From: Actinomycetota bacterium
GTDB lineage: Bacteria > Actinomycetota > Acidimicrobiia > Acidimicrobiales > JAMCPL01
Reading direction: 5' to 3'
Length of the DNA stretch: 64,000 nt
Assembly (NCBI GenBank): GCA_023379675.1
Contig: JAMCPL010000020.1
Span: 24,850 to 88,849, forward strand
The notes under the pieces were generated by a model. The model did no database searches. It was not told the DNA's origin and was given only the letters and a program-made list of their open reading frames with translations. Below, in pieces: positions 27,791 through 37,031 of this stretch. Made by a program: the position numbers and the translations under genes. Every line of letters begins with the position of its first letter. Within the stretch, counting starts at the first letter, position 1.

Positions 27791-28222
27791 GGTAGGCAGT
27801 GCGAAACGTATCGTGACATGTCATTGCAGGACATTGTGCAGCCATATCTATTTTGAGACGAACGGTATCCGGTTTGGACCAGGGAGTCGTTCATCGGGGC
27901 GAGCATCATGCTGGCCAGAGATGTGGATGAGGCCGCTATACCGCAACTCATGCACTGCGTTATCCAGGCATGCAGTACGAGACGGAGGCGCGCAACAGTC
28001 CGGTGGGACAGTTCGAACCAGGCATGGCGAAGCACGGTTAGCATGGTTGAAGTGCATGAGCGGCGCACGACTGCACAGCAATGCGAAGTCAGATGGCGGC
28101 AACCCCGAGATGTCTATCCGCTGAGCCTCTTACTGTCAAGAGTGATTTAATCATAAATTACCCTACGTCTGACGTATTGCATATCCGCGATAGCAGCGCC
28201 ATGAGGATACCAAGGCCGTTAG
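27791..28222. other. Intergenic region without a recognised gene
   Basis: Between the sedolisin promoter and the end of menA. Only short overlapping frames with no family resemblance are present, and I saw no RNA gene or strong hairpin. Confidence 0.5.
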
Positions 28223-29131
28223 TTATATCAACAGCCCTACCACGATTAGGATTCCCGCCAGCAATTCCAGGAGCGCGGTATAGCCCAGTACAGGTAACAG
28301 CTCTATCCCATCATGCTGTCCGAGCACTAGTGACATACACTTCCACGACACCGGAAACGCAGCCAGTGCCAACAACACAGGCGGGCGAAAGATGCCAAGG
28401 GCTCCAACGCCCACCGCTGCCGCCAGTAGGCCCGCTACATAGAGCAGGCCGGCCCTGCGCCTTCCGATTCGCACCACTAGCGTGCGTTTACCTTGCTGTT
28501 CATCTCCGGCAATATCACGTAAATTATTGGCAATAAGGATGAGTACTGCCAGCATTCCAACCGGAATGGCAGCAACCGAAGATTCACCCCATGCCGGCTT
28601 ACCTCCTGATATGACGTAATCACTGCCAACCGTAGCCACAATGCCAAAGAATACGAATACAAACAACTCGCCGAAGCCTAGGCTTGCATACGGTTTCGGT
28701 CCGCCTGAATACCCAATAGCGGCAATGGCCGCTACAAGCCCTACGATCAGTATCCACCAACGATCAAGCACGGCTGCGAGTGCCAAGCCTGATGCACCTG
28801 CAAAACAAAAGGACAGCACAGCCGCAATCGCTACGTTTCGTGCGCTTACGGCCCCCGATGCCGTAAGCCGCATGGGGCCTACTCGACCAACGTCTCTACC
28901 CGACACTCCATCGTAATAGTCATTTGCATAGTTGACCCCGATCTGCATGCCTACTGCTACTGCAAGAGCGAGCAGGGCCCTCGTCCACTCGCCGGAGTCG
29001 AGTCCATGTGCCAGCCCGAACGATCCTGCACGGTTGCTGGCCACAAGACTGGCACCGGTACCAACGGGCATCACGGCCGCAACAAGCGTGCGCGGTCGGG
29101 CACCCACTATCCATGACTTCATTCCAGGCAT
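28223..29131 (-). CDS. menA: 1,4-dihydroxy-2-naphthoate polyprenyltransferase MenA
   Basis: UbiA-family membrane prenyltransferase forming demethylmenaquinone. It shows WIVGARPRTLVAAVMPV at the N-terminus, the first Asp-rich motif in GVNYANDYYDGVSGRD, and the second in ILIANNLRDIAGDEQQGKRTL, with about eight hydrophobic helices. ATG 29131 is taken, and the Met three codons later also fits. A TAATGT box with AGGTGA lies immediately upstream. It lies downstream of menB on the same strand, consistent with menaquinone as the respiratory quinone. Confidence 0.95.
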   Translation of the reverse strand: MPGMKSWIVGARPRTLVAAVMPVGTGASLVASNRAGSFGLAHGLDSGEWTRALLALAVAVGMQIGVNYANDYYDGVSGRDVGRVGPMRLTASGAVSARNVAIAAVLSFCFAGASGLALAAVLDRWWILIVGLVAAIAAIGYSGGPKPYASLGFGELFVFVFFGIVATVGSDYVISGGKPAWGESSVAAIPVGMLAVLILIANNLRDIAGDEQQGKRTLVVRIGRRRAGLLYVAGLLAAAVGVGALGIFRPPVLLALAAFPVSWKCMSLVLGQHDGIELLPVLGYTALLELLAGILIVVGLLI

Positions 29132-29296
29132 TCACCTACATTACACTTCGTGGGACAGGCCTCTCCATACCTACCAGTTCCTGGTACCTCATCAGCTCGC
29201 AAGAGTGGCCTGTCTTTGTGACAGAGTATGAACAATCCACGATCATTACACAGCCGCAACATATCGTATTCTAACGGATAGGCGTCATGAGCCCGA

Positions 29297-30217
29297 TCAA
29301 GGTCGTCGGGGAAATTGCGAAAAATTAGGATTGCGCTTGCCCAGAAACGCATCTCTACCTTCTTGTCCCTCTTCGGTCATATAAAAGAGCATCGTGGCAT
29401 CCCCAGCCAGTTGCTGTATACCTGCCAGGCCATCATCTGCAGCGTTGAAGCCGGCCTTGAGCATACGTAGTGCTATGGGCGAAAGCTGGAGGATGCGTCT
29501 ACACCAGGCAACGGTCTCCATTTCCAGTTCCTCCACCGGTACGACTGCATTGACAAGTCCCCATTCAAGAGCCTGATAAGCATCATATTGCCGGCACAGG
29601 AACCAAATCTCTTTGGCGCGCTTGATGCCTATGGTCCTTGCCAGCAACCCTGCACCGTATCCTCCATCAAAACTACCCACCATGGGGCCAGTCTGGCCAA
29701 ACCTCGCGTTGTCGCCTGCAATTGTCAGATCGCAGACAAGATGAAGGACATGTCCGCCTCCTATGGCGTATCCGGCCACCATGGCAACAATCGGTTTTGG
29801 TGTACGCCTCATCTGTATCTGCAGATCAAGAACATTCAACCTCCCGATAGAACGAGCAGCTAGAGCATCACCACCAATATAGCCATCATCACCCCGTATG
29901 CGTTGATCGCCCCCGGAGCAAAAGGCTTCCTTGCCCTTGCCGGTAAGGATGATGGCTCCCACATCCGCGTCGTCACGCGCCAGCGCAAGAGCATCAGCAA
30001 GCTCGAACAGCGTCTGCGGCCGGAATGCGTTTCGCACTTCGGGTCTGCAAATGGTTAACCGCGCAATACCCTCTGCCCGCTCGTAGGTAATATCACGATA
30101 CTCCCCTATGGAAACCCACTCAGGTTGGCCTATTTGTCTAAGGCTCTCAACAGGATCTGAACTGGACGTAGATACGTTGGAGTCGGCAGGGGTTGGTGAA
30201 AAGTCAGTAAAATCCAT
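29297..30217 (-). CDS. menB: 1,4-dihydroxy-2-naphthoyl-CoA synthase MenB
   Basis: Crotonase-fold enzyme closing the naphthoate ring in menaquinone synthesis. Hallmarks are [40 protein letters not shown], the oxyanion block [21 protein letters not shown] and the MenB-specific [21 protein letters not shown], plus the C-terminal [14 protein letters not shown]. At 306 residues it carries about 30 extra residues at the N-terminus. A TAGGCT box lies 6 nt before the ATG, suggesting a leaderless message separate from the tRNA/rpmG transcript. Confidence 0.96.
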   Translation of the reverse strand: MDFTDFSPTPADSNVSTSSSDPVESLRQIGQPEWVSIGEYRDITYERAEGIARLTICRPEVRNAFRPQTLFELADALALARDDADVGAIILTGKGKEAFCSGGDQRIRGDDGYIGGDALAARSIGRLNVLDLQIQMRRTPKPIVAMVAGYAIGGGHVLHLVCDLTIAGDNARFGQTGPMVGSFDGGYGAGLLARTIGIKRAKEIWFLCRQYDAYQALEWGLVNAVVPVEELEMETVAWCRRILQLSPIALRMLKAGFNAADDGLAGIQQLAGDATMLFYMTEEGQEGRDAFLGKRNPNFSQFPRRP

Positions 30218-30300
30218 GTCAACAGCCTACACAAAACACCTACATGCTGGACAATCGGCCCAAATCCGACACCGCCACCATTCTTACTGCACTTTTCCAG

Positions 30301-30373
30301 CAGGGCAGGAGGGACTCGAACCCGCAACCGCCGGTTTTGGAGACCGGTGCTCTACCAATTGAGCTACTGCCCT
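30301..30373 (-). tRNA. tRNA-Trp (CCA)
   Basis: A complete cloverleaf: acceptor AGGGCAG/CTGCCCT, D-arm GCTC...GAGC, anticodon stem CCGGT/ACCGG with loop CTCCAAA, and T-arm GCGGG-TTCGAGT-CCCTC. The anticodon is CCA. The discriminator is G, and the 3' CCA is not encoded. Confidence 0.97.
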
Positions 30374-30409
30374 AAGGCGCTACGTGACCGCTACGTATGA
30401 TATAAATGT

Positions 30410-30574
30410 TCAGCGAGTCTCTTTATGGAGCGTATGTGCTCGATCCCACCGGCAGTACTTCATCAGCTCTATACGCTCGCGATCATTCAGCTTGTTCTTT
30501 GACGTTATGTAGTTACGTCTCTTACAGGTTTCGCATGCCAAGGTAACATGCACTCGCTTCTCTGCTTTTGCCAT
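30410..30574 (-). CDS. rpmG: 50S ribosomal protein L33
   Basis: A 54-residue L33 read from the minus strand, beginning [20 protein letters not shown] and ending [12 protein letters not shown]. The first zinc Cys pair is C14-x2-C17. In the second pair only C41 remains, because the expected Cys at 44 is Asp (YCRWDRAHT). GAGGTGAGA upstream is the ribosome-binding site. It sits between tRNA-Met and tRNA-Trp on the same strand, a common arrangement for rpmG. Confidence 0.95.
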   Translation of the reverse strand: MAKAEKRVHVTLACETCKRRNYITSKNKLNDRERIELMKYCRWDRAHTLHKETR

Positions 30575-30617
30575 AATGTCTCACCTCTTCGTTGTTGCCC
30601 AGTGCAAAGCCTATCAG

Positions 30618-30690
30618 TAGCGGCGGCGGGACTCGAACCCGCGACTTCACGATTATGAGCCGTGTGCTCTGCCAACTGAGCTACGCCGCC
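30618..30690 (-). tRNA. tRNA-Met (CAT, elongator type)
   Basis: Cloverleaf with acceptor GGCGGCG/CGCCGCT (a G1-U72 wobble at the end), D-arm GCTC/GAGC, anticodon stem CACGG/TCGTG around CTCATAA, and T-arm GCGGG/CCCGC. The anticodon is CAT. The G1-U72 pair argues against initiator tRNA (C1xA72). An isoleucine tRNA with lysidine cannot be fully excluded. CCA is not encoded. Confidence 0.93.
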
Positions 30691-30824
30691 CCGGAATGAT
30701 CCAACTAACTTGTTACTATACCATAATTGGCAGCGGGGTCTCCAGTACGCTGGCCCACTTGACCTTCTCGCCGTTGTACCGACCCAGGAGACATCCATAA
30801 GATCGCCCCGATTCCACCGGAGGC

Positions 30825-30830
30825 TATACT
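30825..30830 (+). promoter_or_regulatory. -10 box of the 43-residue small protein gene
   Basis: TATACT on the plus strand ends 6 nt before the ATG at 30837, the leaderless geometry seen at argC. The -35 region is weak. Confidence 0.5.
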
Positions 30831-30836
30831 CGGACC

Positions 30837-30968
30837 ATGAAGTGCAAGATGAAGAAATTGGGTAAACCGCTGGGTGCCGGCTTTGGCCTGCTCGGAGCAA
30901 TGGCAGCCATATGGTGGTTTGCCCTTAGGCCACGCAGATCGAAGCAACATGTGACCACCAAGGAGTGA
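30837..30968 (+). CDS. Small single-pass membrane protein (43 residues)
   Basis: A short open frame starting MKCKMKKLGKPLGAG and ending SKQHVTTKE. A basic N-terminus is followed by one hydrophobic helix (about residues 13-30, containing GLLGAMAAIWWFAL) and a basic C-terminal tail, the layout of a small N-in membrane peptide. It is the only candidate gene in the 440-nt gap between tRNA-Met and the sirtuin, on the opposite strand to both. A TATACT box stands exactly 6 nt before the ATG, and there is no Shine-Dalgarno site, as expected for a leaderless transcript. I do not recognise the family. Confidence 0.6.
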   Translation: MKCKMKKLGKPLGAGFGLLGAMAAIWWFALRPRRSKQHVTTKE

Positions 30969-31130
30969 TCCGGCACCGGTTAGCCACGCTCGCGCCAGTA
31001 TCTCCAGCACGCATTCCTAGCACGCATCCACCAGCCGAGGATAGCGGTTCAGAAAGCCGGCTGGAACTACTTGCAGCTGATCCCTGTCAAGACGGTTAGA
31101 GAGCGGCAGGTGGCGCGTACACGAGCCGGC

Positions 31131-31952
31131 TCAAGATGCATTGACCAGCCGGGGAAGGATCTCGCTTATCGACCCCAGGATAACGACTTCAGCCAGGTCA
31201 TCCATCTCGGTAGGCGACCCATTCACTATGATGACGGAAGCGCCGGAGGCACGAGCGGTCGGGACTAGCCCGGCAGCAGGAAATACCGCAAGACTTGTGC
31301 CTACAGCAAGCAACACTCCAGCCTCACGAGCAGCCCTATCCGCCCTGTGCAGGTCTTCCTCCACCAGATCCTGGCCAAAGCTGATTGTGGCTGCATCAAT
31401 TATGCCACCACACTGCCCGCCATCGACAGATACAACGCAATGCGGATCCAGATCACCATGGTCTACGCGTTCCAGCACTTCCTGCATGTCATAGCGCGCT
31501 CCGCAGGACATGCAGACCGCTTTGCGCATGGTTCCGTGAATCTCGACAATCCTGCTGGGATCGCTTCCGGCCAGCTGATGAAGCCCATCAATATTCTGGG
31601 TAATGAGTGTGTGCAACTTTCCTCGTGCCTCTAGACTAACCAGGGCATTGTGGCCGTCGTTGGGTAACGCATTCCAGACGGGAGAATGAAGCCGCTCCTG
31701 CCATACCCTCCGCCTTAGCCCTGAATCGGCCACGTAGTATCGGATATCGGAGAGCTTCTCCGCATCAGGGTTCTTGGTCCAGACTCCATCGGGTCCTCTG
31801 AAATCGGGAACGCCGGAATCTGTGGATATACCCGCCCCGGTTAGCACCGCTATCCTGTCCGACTTCTCAAGGATGTCATGCGCTTTCCGGATGGCTTCCT
31901 CGTTCTCATCGACTCCCCCATCTAAGCCACCTCCCTGCCTCACTCCTGCCAT
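31131..31952 (-). CDS. NAD-dependent protein deacylase (sirtuin)
   Basis: Sir2-family lysine deacylase. It has the NAD-binding VLTGAGISTDSGVPDFRG, TQNIDGLHQLAG with the catalytic His in VEIHGT, and the structural zinc Cys sets CMSCG and CVVSVDGGQCGG. GTSLAVFPAAGL and IIVNGSPTEMD complete the fold. The length of 273 is normal for bacterial sirtuins. The name cobB is sometimes used for this family but is avoided here because cobB marks the cobyrinate amidase. The substrates are unknown. The first 15 residues are unconserved and the start may be slightly later. Confidence 0.93.
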   Translation of the reverse strand: MAGVRQGGGLDGGVDENEEAIRKAHDILEKSDRIAVLTGAGISTDSGVPDFRGPDGVWTKNPDAEKLSDIRYYVADSGLRRRVWQERLHSPVWNALPNDGHNALVSLEARGKLHTLITQNIDGLHQLAGSDPSRIVEIHGTMRKAVCMSCGARYDMQEVLERVDHGDLDPHCVVSVDGGQCGGIIDAATISFGQDLVEEDLHRADRAAREAGVLLAVGTSLAVFPAAGLVPTARASGASVIIVNGSPTEMDDLAEVVILGSISEILPRLVNAS

Positions 31953-32127
31953 GACACCGTACCCATGGCCGTAGCCGAACTATTGTGTATCTTATCACGA
32001 TACAGAGGCCAGGAAGCTATGTCGTTATGACCGTTGCCAGCAACAGCAACAGAGCGAGTACGGGCAGCACAAATACCAATGCAGCCTGCGGTGCCCATGA
32101 TGCCGGATTCAGGCGATTGACAAGCCA

Positions 32128-34278
32128 TCATGCCAGAGGATCCTGCCCGAGCAGCCGGAATCCCTGCCGGTACTTGATGCCGGGAGGCAGGCCACTCACC
32201 TCAGTGTCTTTACCGTCGGTCTCTACTGTGATCTTGGCACCGGCAAGTGGTATGCCTGACACCTTCAAATACCCCATACCCTCCATCAGCACCGGATGCA
32301 TCCATACTTCACCCGAAGGAACGAGCGGCTCCATGCCAAGAAGGCTGCGCAGGCAGAGCAAAGGGGAAGCCGATGCCCATGCCTGCGGTGAGCAGGAGGT
32401 GGGATACGGTATAGGGGTTTCCAGGTCCGAACGAGACAGGCCGCTGTAAAGCTCCGGCAGCCTGCCCCCCATATGATTGGCGGCATCCATAAGGGATTTG
32501 ATGATGGAAACCGACTGTTCCGTGAACCCGTAGCGCATGAGGCCGGCAGCACCTATCGCCGTGTCATGCGGCCATACTGAACCACAGTGGTAACTGAGCG
32601 GGTTGTACCCGCCCATCGACGATGCGAGGGTGCGAATCCCCCAGCCGCTGGCCATCTCCGGGCTGGTCAATTTCTTCGCCACTTCACCGGCTCTGTCCTC
32701 GTCCAATATTCCCGTCCAGAGGCAGTGGCCCATGTTGGAAGTAAGCGAATCAATCGGCTGCTTGCCCTCATCCAGCCCTATAGCAAGCCAGCCCCTATCC
32801 TCCAGCCAGAAATCCCTATTGAACCTCTCCTTGAGAGCTGATGCTTTGCCGCGATACAGGTCCCAGAGATCGTCATCCCCAAATGCCTTGGCTATCCTTG
32901 CCCTTGCCTTGTAGGCTCCGTACACATACGCCTGCACCTCGCACAGCGCAATGGGAGGATCAGCCACGCGTCCATCTGCATACCTGATCCCATCCCATGA
33001 ATCCTTCCATCCCTGGTTCCTCAGCCCCCTATCCGTCTGGCGCTGATACTCCACGTACCCATCCTGATCCTTGTCGCCGAAACGCTCGATCCAGTCAATT
33101 GCCCGATCCACATTGGGCATAATCTCTTCTATGGCTTCCTTGGCTACTCCCCACCTGAACAGCTCACCGACAAGCATGACAAAGAGTGGAGTGGCATCCA
33201 CGGTGCCGTAATAGATCGACCCGCCACCCAGCGATAGCGAAGGGGCCTCACCAAAACGCATTTCGTGCAGTATCCTGCCAGGTTCTTCCTCCGTCCTGGC
33301 ATTCACCTCCCTACCCTGGAAACGGGCGAGCGTCTGGACCACACCAAGAGCAAGATCAGGATCGAATACGAGGGACATCCATGCGGTAATCAGCGAATCC
33401 CTGCCAAATACGGTCATGAACCATGGAGCTCCCGCCGCCACCACAGCCCTGTCGGGAAAATCCGGGTCGAACAGCCGCAACGCACCAAGGTCCTCTACGC
33501 TTCTCCCAATAGTCCGGCTGAAGGACTCGCTACCGGTTTCTATTTGAGGAACATTCCTCCTCCAAGCCGCTAGGCGCTCTGACGGAGCGGCAATCTCTAT
33601 CGGACTACCGCACAGGTACCGAGGCGGTATGTCCTTACCCTCCATGACCGGGTGTATCTCCAGGCATAGATTCCACCTCCCTGCTGGCGGTACGATCACC
33701 TCGAATCGATACAATTCGTTGGCAATCTGGGTTGGGAGGGGATAGAACTTTACCCTGACGCCCCTCGAGAACCCGCCGCGGCGGAACGAAAAGACCACCT
33801 GATCAGACCCGGTATCGTAAGTGACCTCTCCGTCCGGATCCCCTCCCCTCCCCTCTTTGACGGCGAATAGGTTGGCAAAGTCTGCGTTCAGAAATATATC
33901 CAGGGAACAATAGGTGGCCTCGTGATTAAAGTTCTGGATCTCGACGTCCTCTCTCATCCCATCGCCCAAATACCGAGACCTGGTGATAAGAAGGGTGGAT
34001 GCTGTATCACCAGGCCGCGGCAAGGGCCGCGACACAAAGGTCGCAGAGAACGGCGCACCACTCGATATTCCGAGCCCCTCCAGCCTATCCTCGTTTACTC
34101 TCATCTCGTAACACGAAATTACTCTCGAATCCCTGAAAAAGAGCCCTTGTGCAGCGCCTGCCACGACATCGCCGTTGCGCTCGCTTATCGAAAACGTGGA
34201 CTCCTCCACCAGCGTCACCAAGTTGCCCATAAACCCTATGGATTCGGACACTCCCGTAGCGTTCCATTGATCGCTCAT
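32128..34278 (-). CDS. Amylo-alpha-1,6-glucosidase / glycogen-debranching-type glycosidase
   Basis: A 716-residue protein with an N-terminal beta-sandwich domain of the debranching-enzyme N_bis type (LFFRDSRVISCYEMRVN...) and an (alpha/alpha)6-barrel glycosidase domain: PWFMTVFGRDSLITAWMSL, ATPLFVMLVGE, the acidic DKDQDGYVEYQRQTDRGLRNQGWKDS block, and NPLSYHCGSVWPHDTAIGA. This architecture is common in actinobacterial proteins annotated as glycogen debranching enzymes or 6-hairpin glycosidases. The exact substrate is not defined by sequence. GAGAGA a few bases before the ATG is a likely ribosome-binding site. It is divergent from the suf operon across 116 nt. Confidence 0.88.
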   Translation of the reverse strand: MSDQWNATGVSESIGFMGNLVTLVEESTFSISERNGDVVAGAAQGLFFRDSRVISCYEMRVNEDRLEGLGISSGAPFSATFVSRPLPRPGDTASTLLITRSRYLGDGMREDVEIQNFNHEATYCSLDIFLNADFANLFAVKEGRGGDPDGEVTYDTGSDQVVFSFRRGGFSRGVRVKFYPLPTQIANELYRFEVIVPPAGRWNLCLEIHPVMEGKDIPPRYLCGSPIEIAAPSERLAAWRRNVPQIETGSESFSRTIGRSVEDLGALRLFDPDFPDRAVVAAGAPWFMTVFGRDSLITAWMSLVFDPDLALGVVQTLARFQGREVNARTEEEPGRILHEMRFGEAPSLSLGGGSIYYGTVDATPLFVMLVGELFRWGVAKEAIEEIMPNVDRAIDWIERFGDKDQDGYVEYQRQTDRGLRNQGWKDSWDGIRYADGRVADPPIALCEVQAYVYGAYKARARIAKAFGDDDLWDLYRGKASALKERFNRDFWLEDRGWLAIGLDEGKQPIDSLTSNMGHCLWTGILDEDRAGEVAKKLTSPEMASGWGIRTLASSMGGYNPLSYHCGSVWPHDTAIGAAGLMRYGFTEQSVSIIKSLMDAANHMGGRLPELYSGLSRSDLETPIPYPTSCSPQAWASASPLLCLRSLLGMEPLVPSGEVWMHPVLMEGMGYLKVSGIPLAGAKITVETDGKDTEVSGLPPGIKYRQGFRLLGQDPLA

Positions 34279-34359
34279 AATCTCTCAAGCTATCCTATCC
34301 ACCGAGCCGATGCCAGGCGATGCGAACCACTGCCGTTACTGTTTTTTTCTAACAGCTGT

Positions 34360-34388
34360 TGTGTAAATGGCAGGACTCAGGCTAGAAT
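34360..34388 (+). promoter_or_regulatory. suf operon promoter (leaderless)
   Basis: TAGAAT at 34383-34388 is followed by 6 nt and ATG 34395. TTGTGT at 34359-34364 stands 18 nt upstream as a plausible -35. No Shine-Dalgarno precedes the ATG. Confidence 0.65.
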
Positions 34389-34394
34389 GGTTTT

Positions 34395-35135
34395 ATGGCA
34401 TTGTTGCTCCAGATCAAAGACCTGCACGCGGGAATCCAAGAACACGAGATACTACACGGCGTCAACCTGCAGTTGGATGAGGGAGAGGTACTCGCTCTGA
34501 TGGGACCCAATGGGTCAGGAAAGTCCACGCTTGCCAATGTAATGCTTGGAAGTCCAGAGTACGAAGTCACTTCCGGGCAGATACTCTACAAAGGAGAGGA
34601 CGTAACCTCATGGGCGGCAGACGTAAGGGCAAAGGCTGGTATGTTCATGGCATTCCAACACCCCGAAGCCGTAGAGGGATTGCCGGTAGTGCAGTTCCTG
34701 CGGCAAGCCATGTCAGCACGCCGATCTTCGGACGTATCCGCGCTGGAGGTAAGGGTGGCCGTCATGGAGTGGCTCGAACAGCTCGGGATGGACCCGTCCC
34801 TCGCCAGCCGCCATCTCAATGAGGGCTTTTCAGGCGGAGAGCGCAAACGAAACGAGGTACTGCAGATGGCGCTACTCGACCCTGATCTTGCCATCCTGGA
34901 CGAAACCGACTCGGGACTCGATGTGGACGGTATTGCAATGGTTGCAAAAGGCGTGAATATGGTCAAGGATGCGCGTCCATCTATGGGAGTGGTAATGGTG
35001 ACCCACTATGCAAAGTTTCTCGAAGTACTGCACCCGGAGCATGTAGCGGTTCTGGTGGACGGTGCAGTGGTGGCGAGCGGGGGCGACGAACTGGCCACCG
35101 AAATCGACCGCAACGGGTACGATGGATGGAAGTGA
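34395..35135 (+). CDS. sufC: SUF assembly ATPase SufC (copy 1)
   Basis: ABC-type ATPase energising Fe-S cluster assembly on the SufB/SufD scaffold. Walker A GPNGSGKST (37-45), Q-loop MAFQHPE, signature FSGGERKR (145-152), Walker B LAILDETDSGLD with Glu170, and switch His204 in VTHY are all intact. The 246-residue length is typical, and YDGWK at the C-terminus resembles the usual SufC end. First gene of the operon, it is coupled to sufS by a TGATG stop-start. A second SufC-type gene closes the same operon. Confidence 0.94.
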   Translation: MALLLQIKDLHAGIQEHEILHGVNLQLDEGEVLALMGPNGSGKSTLANVMLGSPEYEVTSGQILYKGEDVTSWAADVRAKAGMFMAFQHPEAVEGLPVVQFLRQAMSARRSSDVSALEVRVAVMEWLEQLGMDPSLASRHLNEGFSGGERKRNEVLQMALLDPDLAILDETDSGLDVDGIAMVAKGVNMVKDARPSMGVVMVTHYAKFLEVLHPEHVAVLVDGAVVASGGDELATEIDRNGYDGWK

Positions 35136-36373
35136 TGAACAGTAAATTGGATGTGGCACGCATAAAGGGCGATTTCCCGTTGCTGTCGCGCGAGATTCAC
35201 GCGGAACCAATCGTGTACCTTGACTCCGCTGCGTCATCCCAGCGCCCACTCTGCGTCATAGAGGCAATGTCCGCTTATTACGAACACAGCCATGCCAATG
35301 TCCACAGGGGAGTATACAGACTCGCAGAAGAAGCTGACAGGCTGTACGAGAAAGCTCGCCTCACCGTAGGTGGATTTGTCGGAGCACCAGAGCCTCTCAG
35401 GGAAGTCGTATTCACAAAGAACGCCACAGAAGCAATCAACCTTGTATCATACTCCTGGGGCATGCATAATCTGCATGAGGGCGACATCGTGGTGGTCACC
35501 GAAATAGAGCATCATGCAAACCTGGTCCCCTGGATCACACTGGTAAAAGAACGAGGGATAGACCTGCGGGTGATACCAATGGGCGACGATTACAGGCTCG
35601 ACCTGGATGGACTTGAACGGATTCTTGATGGAGCAAGGCTTGTCGCATGCACCCTGATGTCCAATGTTCTTGGCACGATCCCGCCGTTCCGGACAATCGC
35701 TGATGCAGCGCACGAAAATGGCGCTCTGGTACTTGCAGATGGAGCCCAGCTCGTTCCCCATGGGCGGGTGGATGTCGGAGCATTGGGATGTGACTTCCTC
35801 GCCTTCAGTGGGCATAAGATGCTCGGCCCCACCGGAATAGGAGTGCTATGGGGAAAAGCGGAGCTACTTGATGCCATGCCTCCGTTCATGGGAGGAGGCG
35901 GGATGATACGCGATGTGCGCTTTGACGGGATAGTGCCTGCCGAGATACCTGCACGTTTCGAAGCAGGCACCCCCCCCATCGCCGAAGCTGTCGGCCTGGA
36001 CACCGCGATAGAATACCTTGACACTATTGGTATGGATAATATTTTTGATCACGATGTGTATCTAACTGGATACGCCCTGCGCTCGTTGGAGCAACAGTTC
36101 GGAAAGGACATAATCGTTATGGGTCCTAATGATACGGGTAATCGAGGAGGGGTGCTCTCGCTGGCACTCAAAGACATACACCCTCATGATCTGGCGCAGG
36201 TACTCGACGAATCCGGAGTATGTATAAGGGCGGGCCACCACTGCGCAAAGCCTCTGATGCGGCGCCTCGGGACAAGCGCGACTGCCAGGGCCTCCTTCTA
36301 CCTGTACAATGACACATCCGATGTGGACAAGCTGATCGACGCGCTTAAAAAAGCAGATAGCCTATTTGGATGA
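35135..36373 (+). CDS. sufS: Cysteine desulfurase SufS
   Basis: PLP-dependent group II cysteine desulfurase supplying persulfide sulfur. YLDSAASSQRP, the HHANLVPW motif, the PLP Lys228 in AFSGHKMLGPTG and the persulfide Cys370 in IRAGHHCAKPLM are present, giving 412 residues. I use ATG 35135, which overlaps the sufC stop (TGATG). ATG 35126 in the same frame is an alternative. It pairs functionally with SufU, the next gene, with which it overlaps by 4 nt. Confidence 0.96.
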   Translation: MNSKLDVARIKGDFPLLSREIHAEPIVYLDSAASSQRPLCVIEAMSAYYEHSHANVHRGVYRLAEEADRLYEKARLTVGGFVGAPEPLREVVFTKNATEAINLVSYSWGMHNLHEGDIVVVTEIEHHANLVPWITLVKERGIDLRVIPMGDDYRLDLDGLERILDGARLVACTLMSNVLGTIPPFRTIADAAHENGALVLADGAQLVPHGRVDVGALGCDFLAFSGHKMLGPTGIGVLWGKAELLDAMPPFMGGGGMIRDVRFDGIVPAEIPARFEAGTPPIAEAVGLDTAIEYLDTIGMDNIFDHDVYLTGYALRSLEQQFGKDIIVMGPNDTGNRGGVLSLALKDIHPHDLAQVLDESGVCIRAGHHCAKPLMRRLGTSATARASFYLYNDTSDVDKLIDALKKADSLFG

Positions 36374-36987
36374 GCATGTCTGGACTGGAAGACCTATACA
36401 GAGAAATAATCCTCGATCACTACAGGAATCCGCGCAATCGCGGCAAGCTGGAGGTCCCCCCGTCACACCGGGTGGAAGCGTACAATCCCCTTTGCGGCGA
36501 TGAGGTGGCAGTGTACCTGCAAGTCCACGACGGCGTACTGCAGGACATAAAGATAGAAGGGCAGGGTTGCTCGATCAGTCAATCGTCGGCATCTCTCATG
36601 TCAGCCGCCGTCAAAGGAAAGAGCCTGGAGGAAATTGAGCATATCATCAAGGATTTCAAGAGCCTCATGTCTATACACGAGGCTGGCCTCGGCGTTTCGG
36701 ATGACGTTTCAGGAACTGGCCAACGCAGTGGAGCCAGCGATGGGAATGGAGTAAATGGTGGGAGTGGGAGTGGCGAAAATGTCGGCGACGCCACTAGTAA
36801 CGCTGGCAGTGGCAATGTAAACAACAGCGACTACTACATAGAAGAAGCCAGTGTGGACCTGGACAGCCTTGGCGAGTTGGCCGCGCTGCAGGGGGTCGTC
36901 CGCTTTCCGGTCAGGATCAAGTGCGCCGTTCTTGGGTGGAATGCACTGGCGCAAGGACTGGAAGAAATCGCGACCGATGCCCGGTAG
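36370..36987 (+). CDS. sufU: Sulfur-transfer protein SufU with low-complexity insert
   Basis: Zinc-containing sulfurtransferase that takes persulfide from SufS. LYREIILDHYRNPRNRGKL starts the family fold. The metal ligands are C42 and D44 in NPLCGDE, C67 in GQGCSIS, and C185 in RIKCAVLGW. Between residues about 112 and 150 lies a Gly/Ser/Asn-rich stretch not found in ordinary SufU (about 145 residues), bringing it to 205. The start overlaps the sufS stop as ATGA. Confidence 0.94.
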   Translation: MSMSGLEDLYREIILDHYRNPRNRGKLEVPPSHRVEAYNPLCGDEVAVYLQVHDGVLQDIKIEGQGCSISQSSASLMSAAVKGKSLEEIEHIIKDFKSLMSIHEAGLGVSDDVSGTGQRSGASDGNGVNGGSGSGENVGDATSNAGSGNVNNSDYYIEEASVDLDSLGELAALQGVVRFPVRIKCAVLGWNALAQGLEEIATDAR

Positions 36988-37031
36988 CTGGTCGGCAAGC
37001 GGGCCATCGAACAAGCGCGCAACATAAACCG

